Below, in pieces: positions 17,888 to 25,498 of a DNA stretch of 49,488 bases. The notes beneath the pieces were generated by a model. It did no database searches and was not told where the DNA came from. It saw only the letters and a program-made list of their open reading frames with translations. The position numbers and the translations under genes were made by a program. Source of the stretch: Romboutsia maritimum (GTDB lineage Bacteria > Bacillota > Clostridia > Peptostreptococcales > Peptostreptococcaceae). The stretch lies in the NCBI RefSeq assembly GCF_002251085.2, contig NZ_NOJZ02000018.1, forward strand, positions 1 through 49,488, in the 5' to 3' direction. Position 1 is the stretch's first letter. Every line of letters starts with the position of its first letter.

Positions 17888-17915
17888 AAATGCTAAAATT
17901 TACATCCTAGCATTT
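17888..17915 (-). terminator. Terminator of the metal ABC operon
   Basis: Inverted repeat AAATGCTA / TAGCATTT (17888-17895 and 17908-17915), followed on the minus strand by TTTTTTT. It lies 46 bases past the DUF364 gene. Confidence 0.75.
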
Positions 17916-17960
17916 ATTATATATATTCATAAAGTTGTAAAATCTACATATTTCAAATCA

Positions 17961-18704
17961 TTATATAGAATAAAAACAAGCTCTCTTTAATCCAAGTATC
18001 TTAGATGCTCCTGCTATTGTAGTTCCAAAAAATATAACATCTTTACCTATATCTATAAAGTTTATGATAGAACCATTACATAAAGTACTTCCAGTACAAA
18101 GTACACAATCTGCCCATTTTAAAACAACCTCTTCATAGTCTTTAGTCCCATCTTCGATAAGAACACCATATCTACTTTTATTTATATTGTCTTTATTTAA
18201 ATCTAAAACACGTATGTCAAAATTCTTAGATAAAGCTTCTAATATTGCTGGTTGGTATCCAACTAAGGCAATTTTTTCATTATTATAATTTTCTTTTATG
18301 TAATCAATGAACTTTTTAGCACAAAGCTCAGGTTCTTCATTTTTACAGTGAATAGTATTTTCAGTTAAACCTAGCTTACACATAACTGCATTCATACTAG
18401 CTATAAAAAGACCTCTTGAATGACGATTATTTATAATATCAAAATCTAATATATCTTCTATAGTCCCTTCAAAAGTTGAAGGTGCATCTGTAAAAGCTTG
18501 TCCATAAGACCCTAAATATTCAGCTTGTAACATTACTTCCTTCCCTACTATAATTGGAAAGTCCTTTCTCTTTGTAATACCTATAGCTTCGTCTGCGCTT
18601 AAAGCCTTAGAATTTATTTTTATATCTGTAGAATATAAGTTATTTTTTATCACTAAGTCTCTAAAAGATTCTTTAATCATTTGGAAAAGTTCTTCTTTAG
18701 TCAC
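17961..18704 (-). CDS. DUF4213/DUF364 heavy-metal chelation domain protein
   Basis: A 247-residue cytoplasmic protein. The N-terminal third matches DUF4213 (about residues 1-90) and the rest DUF364, described as a putative heavy-metal chelation domain. The key region is KWADCVLCTGSTLCNGSI (about 193-210) with three Cys, followed by a glycine-rich FFGTTIAGA loop. It is the last gene of the modA-modB-modC unit and overlaps the ATPase gene by 8 bases, so it is translated with the transporter. The context suggests that it receives, stores or inserts the metal oxyanion after import; its exact role is unknown. Confidence 0.8.
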   Translation of the reverse strand: MTKEELFQMIKESFRDLVIKNNLYSTDIKINSKALSADEAIGITKRKDFPIIVGKEVMLQAEYLGSYGQAFTDAPSTFEGTIEDILDFDIINNRHSRGLFIASMNAVMCKLGLTENTIHCKNEEPELCAKKFIDYIKENYNNEKIALVGYQPAILEALSKNFDIRVLDLNKDNINKSRYGVLIEDGTKDYEEVVLKWADCVLCTGSTLCNGSIINFIDIGKDVIFFGTTIAGASKILGLKRACFYSI

Positions 18705-19428
18705 TATAAAGCTCCTCTCTTATACCTAAAAATTTATTAATTTCATCATCTTTATATTTCTCAAATAAATTAATACTTTTTCTAATACGTCTTAGTTCAC
18801 CGTTTATCATAATCCCTATTCTATTTGCCATTATTTGTGCCTCATTAAAATCATGTGTTACAAAAAGAATAGTACATCTGAATATTTTATTTATTTCTTT
18901 TATTTGAACATACATTTTTTCCTTTGTAATAGGGTCTAGTGCTGAAAAAGGTTCATCCATAAGTAAAATTTTAGGCTTAAGTACTAGTGCTCTAGCTAAG
19001 GCTGTTCTTTGTTTTTCACCACCGCTTAAAGTTCCTGGATATTGATGTAAAATATTACTAATAGATAAAGTTTCAGATATTTTCTTTACAGTTTCCCTTA
19101 TAAACATTTTATCTTTTTTTTGCATCTTTAGTCCGTAGCTAATATTATCGAAAACACTCATATGAGGGAATAATCCAAAATCTTGATATACAAAACCAAT
19201 ATTTCTATTTTCTATTGGTGTATCACTTACTTTTTTGCTATCTATTTTAATACTTCCACAACAATTTTTATAAAAACCTGCAATAGATTCTAATAGTACC
19301 GTTTTTCCAGAACCAGTTTTACCAAGTATTGCAACAATTTCATTTTCATAAATATCAAGATTTATATTTTTAAGAGAAAAACTTCCTAAATTCATATAAA
19401 AATTTTCTACCTCAATAAGCTTCTTCAT
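18697..19428 (-). CDS. modC: Molybdate/tungstate ABC transporter ATPase
   Basis: A 243-residue ABC ATPase for oxyanion import. The Walker A is LGKTGSGKT (about 36-44), the signature is LSGGEKQRTALARAL, the Walker B is ILLMDEPFSALDP and the switch is FVTHDFNEA. It stops after the nucleotide-binding domain, without the C-terminal TOBE/Mop regulatory domain found in classical ModC. That fits TupC/WtpC-like ATPases and means transport is not gated through this subunit. Four-base ATGA overlap with the permease and 8-base overlap with the DUF364 gene. The mod symbol is used for the system; tungstate is equally possible. Confidence 0.85.
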   Translation of the reverse strand: MKKLIEVENFYMNLGSFSLKNINLDIYENEIVAILGKTGSGKTVLLESIAGFYKNCCGSIKIDSKKVSDTPIENRNIGFVYQDFGLFPHMSVFDNISYGLKMQKKDKMFIRETVKKISETLSISNILHQYPGTLSGGEKQRTALARALVLKPKILLMDEPFSALDPITKEKMYVQIKEINKIFRCTILFVTHDFNEAQIMANRIGIMINGELRRIRKSINLFEKYKDDEINKFLGIREELYSD

Positions 19429-20243
19429 TTTGTATACACGTCCTTCATACGATTTCTATTAGAGTTTTTATTAGTAAAATAATTAGCAATAAAAAGTGAT
19501 ATTGACGAAATCAGAAGCAATATAAGTGCAGAAGCCATAGAAACTCCTATATCACCTGTTGCTACATTTAAATATATGCTCGCTGGTAAAGTTTCCGTCT
19601 TCATTCTGGTTACTCCTACAAGCATTAAGGTAGCACCAAATTCTCCCAAACCCCTTGACCATGTAAGAATCATAGCACCTATTATAGCATTTTTTGAAAG
19701 TGGAATAGTAATAGTTAAAAATCTAATCCACTTTGATGCACCTAAAGTAGATGCAATAAATTCTAGACGACTATCTACTTCTAAAAATGCTGTCCGTATA
19801 AATCTTATAGCATAAGGTATATTTACAGAAATTTGAGCTATAATAATACCAAGTTGGCTATATACTACTTTCAATCCCATTTCTTTTAAAGATTTTCCAA
19901 AATTAGATGAAAATAAAATCAATAAACTTAACCCTAAAACTAAATAAGGAAGACAAAGTGGAAGTTCTATTATTATTTGCATATATTTATTTAAAGTGTT
20001 AGATTCTCTTGTTAGGATATATGAGGTTGGTATTGCTAATATCATGCATATAAATGTTGATATACTAGTTGTAAATAAGCTTAGTTTTATTGAAAATTGA
20101 ACTTCTCTTGATGCGAATGAATTACTTAAATAAGGAATACCTTCAACTAATATTGTTAAAACAATCAATGACATAAATATGACTACCATTATAGTAATTA
20201 TGTATGAAATAACTTCAAATAAATTAATTTTTTTATTTTTCAT
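19425..20243 (-). CDS. modB: Molybdate/tungstate ABC transporter permease
   Basis: A 272-residue membrane protein with about six transmembrane segments, first at 14-36. It has the binding-protein-dependent transport fold of ModB/CysU permeases. The EAA loop, which contacts the ATPase, is FIASTLGASKWIRFLTITIPL (about 163-183; the ASTLGASKW part is diagnostic), followed by the oxyanion-permease motif RGLGEFGATLMLVG. It lies 16 bases after the binding-protein gene and overlaps the ATPase gene by 4 bases. Molybdate and tungstate permeases cannot be separated by sequence reading alone. Confidence 0.88.
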   Translation of the reverse strand: MKNKKINLFEVISYIITIMVVIFMSLIVLTILVEGIPYLSNSFASREVQFSIKLSLFTTSISTFICMILAIPTSYILTRESNTLNKYMQIIIELPLCLPYLVLGLSLLILFSSNFGKSLKEMGLKVVYSQLGIIIAQISVNIPYAIRFIRTAFLEVDSRLEFIASTLGASKWIRFLTITIPLSKNAIIGAMILTWSRGLGEFGATLMLVGVTRMKTETLPASIYLNVATGDIGVSMASALILLLISSISLFIANYFTNKNSNRNRMKDVYTK

Positions 20244-20259
20244 AATATGTATACTTAAA

Positions 20260-21054
20260 TTAATTTAATAATTCATAACCATAGTTACTCCAAATATTTT
20301 TAGCAATATCAGAATCTAAAAATTTCAAAAACGTATCTAATGATTCTTTATTATCACTACAAGTTAAACTTGCAGCAGGTATAGTTTTTATGTAAGAATC
20401 TAAATCCTTAGTATCTACTATTTCTATTTTAGGATTTTTAGCATTTTCTTTCCAAACTATTATGGCATCACTTTGATCATTTAAAATAGCATTTATAAGC
20501 TCTGGGGCTGTAGATGTTGTTGCAACTACATTCACTTTTTCAAATATAGATGCATCAGTTAAAGCTTTTTTTGCAATTTTTCCAATAGGAGTAGCCTCAT
20601 AATCTCCAAGTATAACTTCTACATCCTTTTTAGTTAAATCATTAATTCCCGTGATTTGAAGTGGATTTCCACTTTTCACAGCTAAAATTGGAATATGTTT
20701 TACAAGATCTTTTCTATCAGATACCATCTTTTCTACGGCTTTAAGTTCATCAGCAGAACCTGCTATAAATAAGTCACCTTCTTTAGATGTATTAATTTGA
20801 GTTTGTATTTGAGCGGCATTAGCATAAGTTACCTCTATGTTACACTTAGTTTTTTCTTTAAATTTATTTGCTATTTCTTCAAATGGTTTTGTCATTCCAG
20901 CTCCACAGTAGATTGATAAATTTTTTCCCTTAAGATTTTCAGATGCGTCTTGTAATGTTTCCTTTGCATTTGGATTTTCAGATGAACTGCATCCAGACAA
21001 AAATATAGATAAAATTAACGTTGTTGCTAAAAATAAAGACCAATTTCTTTTCAT
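20260..21054 (-). CDS. modA: Molybdate/tungstate-binding lipoprotein
   Basis: A 264-residue extracellular substrate-binding lipoprotein. The signal peptide ends in the lipobox LSGC (Cys about residue 22). The mature part starts with the ModA-type fold: NLSIYCGAGMTKPFEEIANKF, then a loop with GDLFIAGSADE, and a second lobe with SDAIIVWKENA (the IYCGAGMTKP loop carries the oxyanion-binding Ser/Thr positions). It captures molybdate or tungstate for the permease and ATPase encoded just downstream. A GGGGGG ribosome site precedes the ATG. The hutD terminator separates it from the upstream gene, so its promoter must lie between 21055 and 21162. Confidence 0.88.
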   Translation of the reverse strand: MKRNWSLFLATTLILSIFLSGCSSSENPNAKETLQDASENLKGKNLSIYCGAGMTKPFEEIANKFKEKTKCNIEVTYANAAQIQTQINTSKEGDLFIAGSADELKAVEKMVSDRKDLVKHIPILAVKSGNPLQITGINDLTKKDVEVILGDYEATPIGKIAKKALTDASIFEKVNVVATTSTAPELINAILNDQSDAIIVWKENAKNPKIEIVDTKDLDSYIKTIPAASLTCSDNKESLDTFLKFLDSDIAKNIWSNYGYELLN

Positions 21055-21162
21055 TTTTAATTTTCCCCCCTTAAATTTTAATTCCCAATTATAATTTTAT
21101 CATGTTTTACTATATCTTGTCATAATGTATTTACTTCTGGTACAAATTTGAAATTTTTCAAA

Positions 21163-21197
21163 AATAAATGCTGGAGTTTTACACCCCAGCATTTATT
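21163..21197 (-). terminator. Terminator of hutD-like gene
   Basis: Perfect inverted repeat AATAAATGCTGG / CCAGCATTTATT (21163-21174 and 21186-21197), followed on the minus strand by TTTTT. The right arm runs into the stop codon of the gene. Confidence 0.85.
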
Positions 21198-21810
21198 AAA
21201 AAACAATAACAGATTGAATAACTTTAATATTATTATGAGATTCATTGATAATCTTTAATAATTTTGTATCTTCCTTTTCCATAGTTACTAATAGTAAATC
21301 ATATTTATTTACATTTAATTCTTCATTATCTATTACTATTTTAAAATTCCCGTCGACACAATAAAATGCTTTAGATATGTATTTATATTTATTGTCTTTA
21401 TTTTCTAAATATATTTCTACAGAGCTATTTTTATTAATAGTTAAGCTTTTTAAATCTCCATCGCAATCTTTATTTATCATAAGATTAAAATCTGTTACTT
21501 TTCCATAACTTTTAGTTTTCCAATCTCCACTAAAGCTTTCAACTTCAAATGGTTTAAGATTTCTTGTATATCTATTTTCATGTTCTAAAATTAACTCATT
21601 GTCTAATGTCATTATTTTTCTAGATATCCCTGGTAAATGTGTAAATGTAGATTCTTCTAAATTCACATTCGCAGAACTTAATCTCCATTTAAAATTTAAA
21701 TCATTGTATGTAGATTCTTCTGGGTATATATATATTTGAGTTGTTGTTCCTCCAGACCACTTACTTATTTTATATTCTTCACTTCTTATAATTTTTTTAT
21801 TATATGACAA
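21196..21810 (-). CDS. HutD/Ves family protein
   Basis: A 204-residue protein of the HutD/Ves bicupin family. Family blocks are SKWSGGTTTQIYIYP (about 18-32), FKWRLSSANVNLEESTFTHLPG (about 40-61; the FKWRLSSA start is diagnostic), an LEHE turn, and GKVTDFNLM (about 103-111). HutD proteins are linked to histidine utilisation in Proteobacteria, and Ves to a cold- and stress-inducible protein in E. coli; the biochemical function is not settled. No hut gene is nearby. It lies upstream of the metal transporter genes but has its own strong terminator. Confidence 0.85.
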   Translation of the reverse strand: MSYNKKIIRSEEYKISKWSGGTTTQIYIYPEESTYNDLNFKWRLSSANVNLEESTFTHLPGISRKIMTLDNELILEHENRYTRNLKPFEVESFSGDWKTKSYGKVTDFNLMINKDCDGDLKSLTINKNSSVEIYLENKDNKYKYISKAFYCVDGNFKIVIDNEELNVNKYDLLLVTMEKEDTKLLKIINESHNNIKVIQSVIVF

Positions 21811-22016
21811 GAAAATCCCTCTCCTTTAAGAAATTAAATTTTTTGTACTTTCTAGCATATTTTTATCTATAACAATATTTTTAAGATTTAACTTAACATA
21901 TTCTTCAATGTTTCCTACTTTTCCTTCTTATTTATACCTTTTTATTATTTTAACTTTATATAATTCACAATTTATAACAATAATATTATAATTTTCAAAT
22001 AAAAAAAGCCATAAAG

Positions 22017-22048
22017 AGTATAATATGCTTCTTGCATAATTTTATACT
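22017..22048 (-). terminator. Terminator-like hairpin
   Basis: Arms AGTATAATATGC (22017-22028) and 22034-22048 with one bulge, followed on the minus strand by CTTTATGGC and then seven T. No intact gene ends here. Confidence 0.4.
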
Positions 22049-22176
22049 ATCATACAACATTCGTGACCTTACAAATTCATCTTCATCCTAAGGGTTGGCT
22101 TCTTCTTCATTTCTCTATCATAATTATTTCATTTACATCTACCCAATTTTTCATACACAATCACCTTTTAAACATA

Positions 22177-22208
22177 AAATTAGACTAGAAGTTAATCTAG
22201 TCTATTTT
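22177..22208. terminator. Terminator-like hairpin
   Basis: Inverted repeat TAGACTAG / CTAGTCTA (22181-22188 and 22197-22204), extended by A/T pairs to 22177-22208. T-rich on both sides. About 200 bases past the Mn-catalase-like gene on the minus strand. Confidence 0.5.
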
Positions 22209-22410
22209 ACATATTATAGTTTTATAAGGAGAATAAATAAAATTATCTAATAACCATAACCACGCAGCATTATATTAAACTATGTAAAAGAATCCATCTA
22301 ATTATTCTTTTATGAAATTTAACGTTAATGGAAAATATAATTAAATAATAATATACTTTGAATTAGTTTTCTACCTAAAAAAGTAAATTTTATATTTTAA
22401 AATATTTTTA

Positions 22411-23085
22411 TTAATCTCTTCTTGTATTATCAAAAGATACCGGTGTAGGATTAGGCGCTTGATGTAGTGGTCCTGGAGATGATAGATCAAAATATAATTT
22501 AGAGTCTTCTGTAACTCCAAAATCTTTATTAGACCCTGTATCTTTAATTTTATTTAAAGCTTCTCTAAATAAAGCATTATGTGCTTCTTCTCTATTAAGT
22601 AAAAAGTCGATTGTTTCTCTTACATATTTATCTTCTATTTGACGATATAAATATTCATATACAACTTTAGCTCTTTGTTCAGATGCTATATTAGATAATA
22701 AGTCAGCAACTAAATCTCCTGTAACTGTAACATAATCAGCTGTCCATGGAGCGCCTGATGAATTTATTAAAACTGGTGATAATCCACATTGAACATGAGT
22801 TTGAATTTCTCCACTATTAACTTGAGTATTATTTACATCGTGCCCATTTAATAAATTTATAGTTTGAGCTACCATTTCCATATGACTAAGTTCTTCTGCT
22901 CCGATATCTAAAAATAAATCTTTTATCTCAGGATCTTTAATTCTGAAACTTTGTGATATGTATTGCATAGCAGCTTTAAGTTCACCATTTCCCCCTCCTA
23001 GTTGTTCTTGCATTAACACTGCATATTGTGGATTTGGTTTTTCAACTTTTACTTCTTGTAATAATTGTTTTTTATGTTCAAACAA
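22411..23085 (-). CDS. Manganese catalase family protein (spore coat type)
   Basis: A 224-residue ferritin-fold protein of the manganese catalase family. Metal ligands are seen as Glu in GGNGELKAAM (E35), ExxH in AEELSHMEM (E65, H68), Glu in ASEQRAKVVYEYL and ExxH in NREEAHNALF. In Bacillus and clostridia close relatives (CotJC, CotCB/CotD) are spore coat proteins with catalase activity; a spore role here is inference. The start is the TTG at 23085, because GGAGGT stands eight bases before it. A TTG five codons upstream overlaps that ribosome site and is rejected. Confidence 0.88.
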   Translation of the reverse strand: MFEHKKQLLQEVKVEKPNPQYAVLMQEQLGGGNGELKAAMQYISQSFRIKDPEIKDLFLDIGAEELSHMEMVAQTINLLNGHDVNNTQVNSGEIQTHVQCGLSPVLINSSGAPWTADYVTVTGDLVADLLSNIASEQRAKVVYEYLYRQIEDKYVRETIDFLLNREEAHNALFREALNKIKDTGSNKDFGVTEDSKLYFDLSSPGPLHQAPNPTPVSFDNTRRD

Positions 23086-23162
23086 ATAAAGCACCTCCAA
23101 AATTATAATTCTAAATTAGATTCCCCATAGTTTTTGTTAGTATTCATTTTGTAAATATAAAA

Positions 23163-23194
23163 ACAGACTAGGCAGTGTATATTACCTAGTCTGT
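23163..23194 (-). terminator. Rho-independent terminator
   Basis: Perfect inverted repeat ACAGACTAGG / CCTAGTCTGT (23163-23172 and 23185-23194), followed on the minus strand by TTTTTATATTT. It lies about 160 bases downstream of the SPFH gene and probably ends its transcript. Confidence 0.75.
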
Positions 23195-23222
23195 TGGGTT
23201 TTTGGAGTAAAACGGAAATTTA

Positions 23223-23315
23223 AATTCTCATGTTTTAGAGGAGATGAACAAAGACGCTTCTAAGAATTTAAGTGAAATTTTAATAAATGATGTCAGTTTC
23301 CTGTCAGTAAAATAA
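23223..23315 (+). pseudogene. Possible 3' relic of a tyrosine recombinase
   Basis: About 30 open codons reading NSHVLEEMNKDASKNLSEIL and then a divergent tail, with no start codon or ribosome site. The SHV-x-EEM-x-KDA pattern resembles the last residues of phage-type tyrosine integrases, just after the catalytic Tyr. The repeat TGTCAGT occurs twice in the tail (23291-23297 and 23302-23308). It is short, so chance resemblance cannot be excluded. Confidence 0.3.
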
Positions 23316-23355
23316 TTATTAACGCTCACTTACAAATTAATCCATTTTATTGGCC

Positions 23356-24345
23356 TTAATAATTAGAACCACTATTTACTACAGGCTGAGTATCTTTATT
23401 TGCACACAATACTACTAGTAAATTACTTACCATAGCAGCCTTGCGTTCTTCATCTAAGTCAACTAAATTTGTTTGATTTAAATTAGTTAATGCCATTTCT
23501 ACCATACCTACTGCACCTTCAACAATTTTCTTACGAGCTGCTATTATTGCTTCTGCTTGTTGACGTTGTAACATTGCTGCTGCTATTTCTGGTGCATAAG
23601 AAAGATGTGTTATTCTAACTTCTGTAACTTCAATTCCTGAGACATTAACCCTAGTTTGAAGCTCTTCTTTTAATTTATCTGCTATTTCTTGACTACTTCC
23701 ACGAAGAGATTTTTCATCTCCATCTTCAGATACATCGTATGGATAAAGTCTAGCTATATTACGAATAGTAGTATCGCATTGTATAGATAAAAATGTCTTA
23801 TAATTTTCTACGTTAAATACAGCCTTAGTTGGATCTACCACTCTCCAAATTGCAACAACACCAATTATAATAGGATTTCCTAATTGATCATTAACTTTTT
23901 GTTTTTCATTGTTAAGTGTCATTGTTTTTAGAGATATTTTCTTACTAGTTGTACTTATAGCTACATCATTTGAATCTGTAGTTAAAGTCTTTGGAGTCGT
24001 TATTGGTGAAGAATATGTTGGATTTACTGCTGAACAAAATGGATTAATCCAATAGTAACCTTCTTTTTTTAGAGTTCCATAATATTTTCCAAATAAAACT
24101 AATACTAAAGCTTCATTTGGATTAAGTATTCTAAGCCCACTAGCTAAAATAATATCTAATATTATGAATAGTATACCTAGTATTAAAGATATTCCCCCTC
24201 CACTAGTATATTGAGAAATTTTCATTATACCTGATATAATAAGCCATATTGAAAATGCTAAAAATAAAAGAACTCCTATTAGCGCTACTATTCCACTTAA
24301 GGCTTTTATTTCCTTTTCTACATACTTATTTTCTTCTTTTAACAT
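23356..24345 (-). CDS. SPFH/Band 7 domain membrane protein
   Basis: A 329-residue protein with two adjacent membrane segments near the N-terminus (about 15-38 and 48-75), followed by an SPFH (Band 7) domain from about 75 to 260. Typical blocks are LNPNEALVLVLFGKYYGTLKKEG (start of the domain; LNPNEALVL is diagnostic), DPTKAVFNVENYKTFL, and the coiled coil AAAMLQRQQAEAIIAARKKIVEGA near the C-terminus (the RQQAEAIIAARK part). SPFH proteins form oligomeric assemblies at the membrane and often organise microdomains or proteases. No NfeD partner is nearby. Monocistronic, or loosely linked to the 91-residue ORF upstream. Confidence 0.9.
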   Translation of the reverse strand: MLKEENKYVEKEIKALSGIVALIGVLLFLAFSIWLIISGIMKISQYTSGGGISLILGILFIILDIILASGLRILNPNEALVLVLFGKYYGTLKKEGYYWINPFCSAVNPTYSSPITTPKTLTTDSNDVAISTTSKKISLKTMTLNNEKQKVNDQLGNPIIIGVVAIWRVVDPTKAVFNVENYKTFLSIQCDTTIRNIARLYPYDVSEDGDEKSLRGSSQEIADKLKEELQTRVNVSGIEVTEVRITHLSYAPEIAAAMLQRQQAEAIIAARKKIVEGAVGMVEMALTNLNQTNLVDLDEERKAAMVSNLLVVLCANKDTQPVVNSGSNY

Positions 24346-24438
24346 TCTAATCCCCCTTAATTGAATTTTAATTTGTTATGCTTTAAAGTAATAATACCAC
24401 TATTTTACATTCAAGTCATTTCTTTCTGATAAATCATT

Positions 24439-24714
24439 CTATTTAACTTCTATTATATAAGCTTGAGTCTGAGGTGGTATACTCATAGTCATTATATTTG
24501 AATGATATACAAAAACAGTATCGCCTAAATCTAGCTGTTCTACAGATATCTCATTGTACTCACAATCTAATATAATAGTTGCATTTGAATAAACCAATCT
24601 TACAAATGTATAAATATTATTTACATCTTCAGCTATAGTAATAAATATAAATTCATCACTTATATCCTTATTAATTTCAACAATTATTCCTTTTTTATAA
24701 CTACAACACTTCAT
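24439..24714 (-). CDS. Small beta-rich protein, unknown
   Basis: A 91-residue protein that I do not recognise. Alternating hydrophobic stretches such as FIFITIAED, TFVRLVYSNATIIL, LGDTVFVYHSN and the ending IPPQTQAYIIEVK suggest an OB- or SH3-like beta barrel. Two adjacent Cys (CC at residues 3-4) are at the N-terminus and one more is in the middle. No signal peptide. A GGGGGA ribosome site precedes the ATG. It lies 93 bases upstream of the SPFH gene on the same strand and may be co-transcribed. Confidence 0.5.
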   Translation of the reverse strand: MKCCSYKKGIIVEINKDISDEFIFITIAEDVNNIYTFVRLVYSNATIILDCEYNEISVEQLDLGDTVFVYHSNIMTMSIPPQTQAYIIEVK

Positions 24715-24915
24715 AAAATTTCCCCCTATTCCAACTTAGTTACTATATATTATTCATAAATCTAATTTTGGTGTTATTTCCAAATTTAGAAATAATAATA
24801 ATTCTTTTATTTACTATTCTATAAATAATATTTAATATTGTTTTGTATCAATATCTTTGGTAAATAATATATAATAAGTTATATATAAAATATTAAACCA
24901 TAAGGAGGTAAATCC

Positions 24916-25413
24916 TTGATAGGAACAGATGAACAAAAAATATATGACCTACTAAAAGAATTGCAAATTGAATATACACGATATGAGCATAAGCCAGTAT
25001 ACACAATAGATGAAATAAAAGAACTAAATTTAAATGTACCAGGTATCCAACTAAAAAATTTATTTATTAGAAACAAAAAAGGTAATGAACATTACCTTGT
25101 AATAGTAGAAGAAACTAAAAAAGTAAATTTAAAAGAATTGTCTAAAAAAATAGGTACTTCAAGTTTATCATTTGCCTCTGAAGAAAGACTTTTTAAATAC
25201 TTAGGAGTTGCTTCAGGTTCTGTAACCCCTTTTGGATTAATTAATGATACTAAAAAATGTGTTAAAGTTTTTTTAGATAGAGAAATATTAAATTCTGATA
25301 AAGTTAGTTTTCATCCTAATGTTAACACCGCAACAGTTTTAATAAGTTCTTTGGATTTTGAGAAATATTTAAAGTCATGCCAAAATGAATTTTCTTTTAT
25401 AGAAATTAATTAG
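24916..25413 (+). CDS. Prolyl-tRNA trans-editing protein (PrdX/ProXp-ala type)
   Basis: A 165-residue stand-alone editing domain of the YbaK/ProX superfamily. Family members hydrolyse mischarged aminoacyl-tRNA, for ProXp-ala Ala-tRNAPro. Typical blocks are YEHKPVYTIDEI, PGIQLKNLFIRNKKG with the conserved Lys of the active site, GTSSLSFASEERL, the GxxSG turn ASGSVTPFGLIND, and FHPNVNTATV near the end. The start is TTG at 24916, supported by AGGAGG seven bases before it. A paralogue of the same length lies at 46994-47491. In Clostridioides the gene name prdX is used within the proline reductase cluster, which is not present here. Confidence 0.88.
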   Translation: MIGTDEQKIYDLLKELQIEYTRYEHKPVYTIDEIKELNLNVPGIQLKNLFIRNKKGNEHYLVIVEETKKVNLKELSKKIGTSSLSFASEERLFKYLGVASGSVTPFGLINDTKKCVKVFLDREILNSDKVSFHPNVNTATVLISSLDFEKYLKSCQNEFSFIEIN

Positions 25414-25448
25414 TAGTATTTATTTTTTAACTTTGTTTAAATTAATAA

Positions 25449-25489
25449 AAGGAGGTCTTAAAGTTTTAAAGCCTATTAGAGCCCTCCTT
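25449..25489. terminator. Convergent terminator
   Basis: Inverted repeat AAGGAGG / CCTCCTT (25449-25455 and 25483-25489) with weaker inner pairing, between the converging genes that end at 25413 and 25499. Confidence 0.55.
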
Positions 25490-25498
25490 AATTTACAT

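Larger units (their letters stand above)
21811..22410. other. Intergenic region, 600 bases, two hairpins
   Basis: No credible gene. It holds a hairpin at 22017-22048 (AGTATAATATGC arm) with T7 a few bases beyond on the minus strand, and a second hairpin at 22177-22208 (AAATTAGACTAG arm), both terminator-like. Between them is a minus-strand run of 15 codons with an AAAGGTGAT ribosome site (22107-22154, starting MKNWVDVNEII), possibly a gene relic. It may mark a decayed gene between hutD and the Mn-catalase-like gene. Confidence 0.5.

Noticed and set aside
20260..21162. Molybdenum cofactor riboswitch before the oxyanion transporter
   Set aside because: The 108-base gap between the hutD terminator and modA shows no conserved structure that I recognise as a Moco/Tuco RNA.
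22107..22154. Fifteen-codon ORF MKNWVDVNEIIMIEK with a fair ribosome site
   Set aside because: Too short to judge, and the sequence after the stop is not clearly coding. Mentioned only within the intergenic entry as a possible relic.
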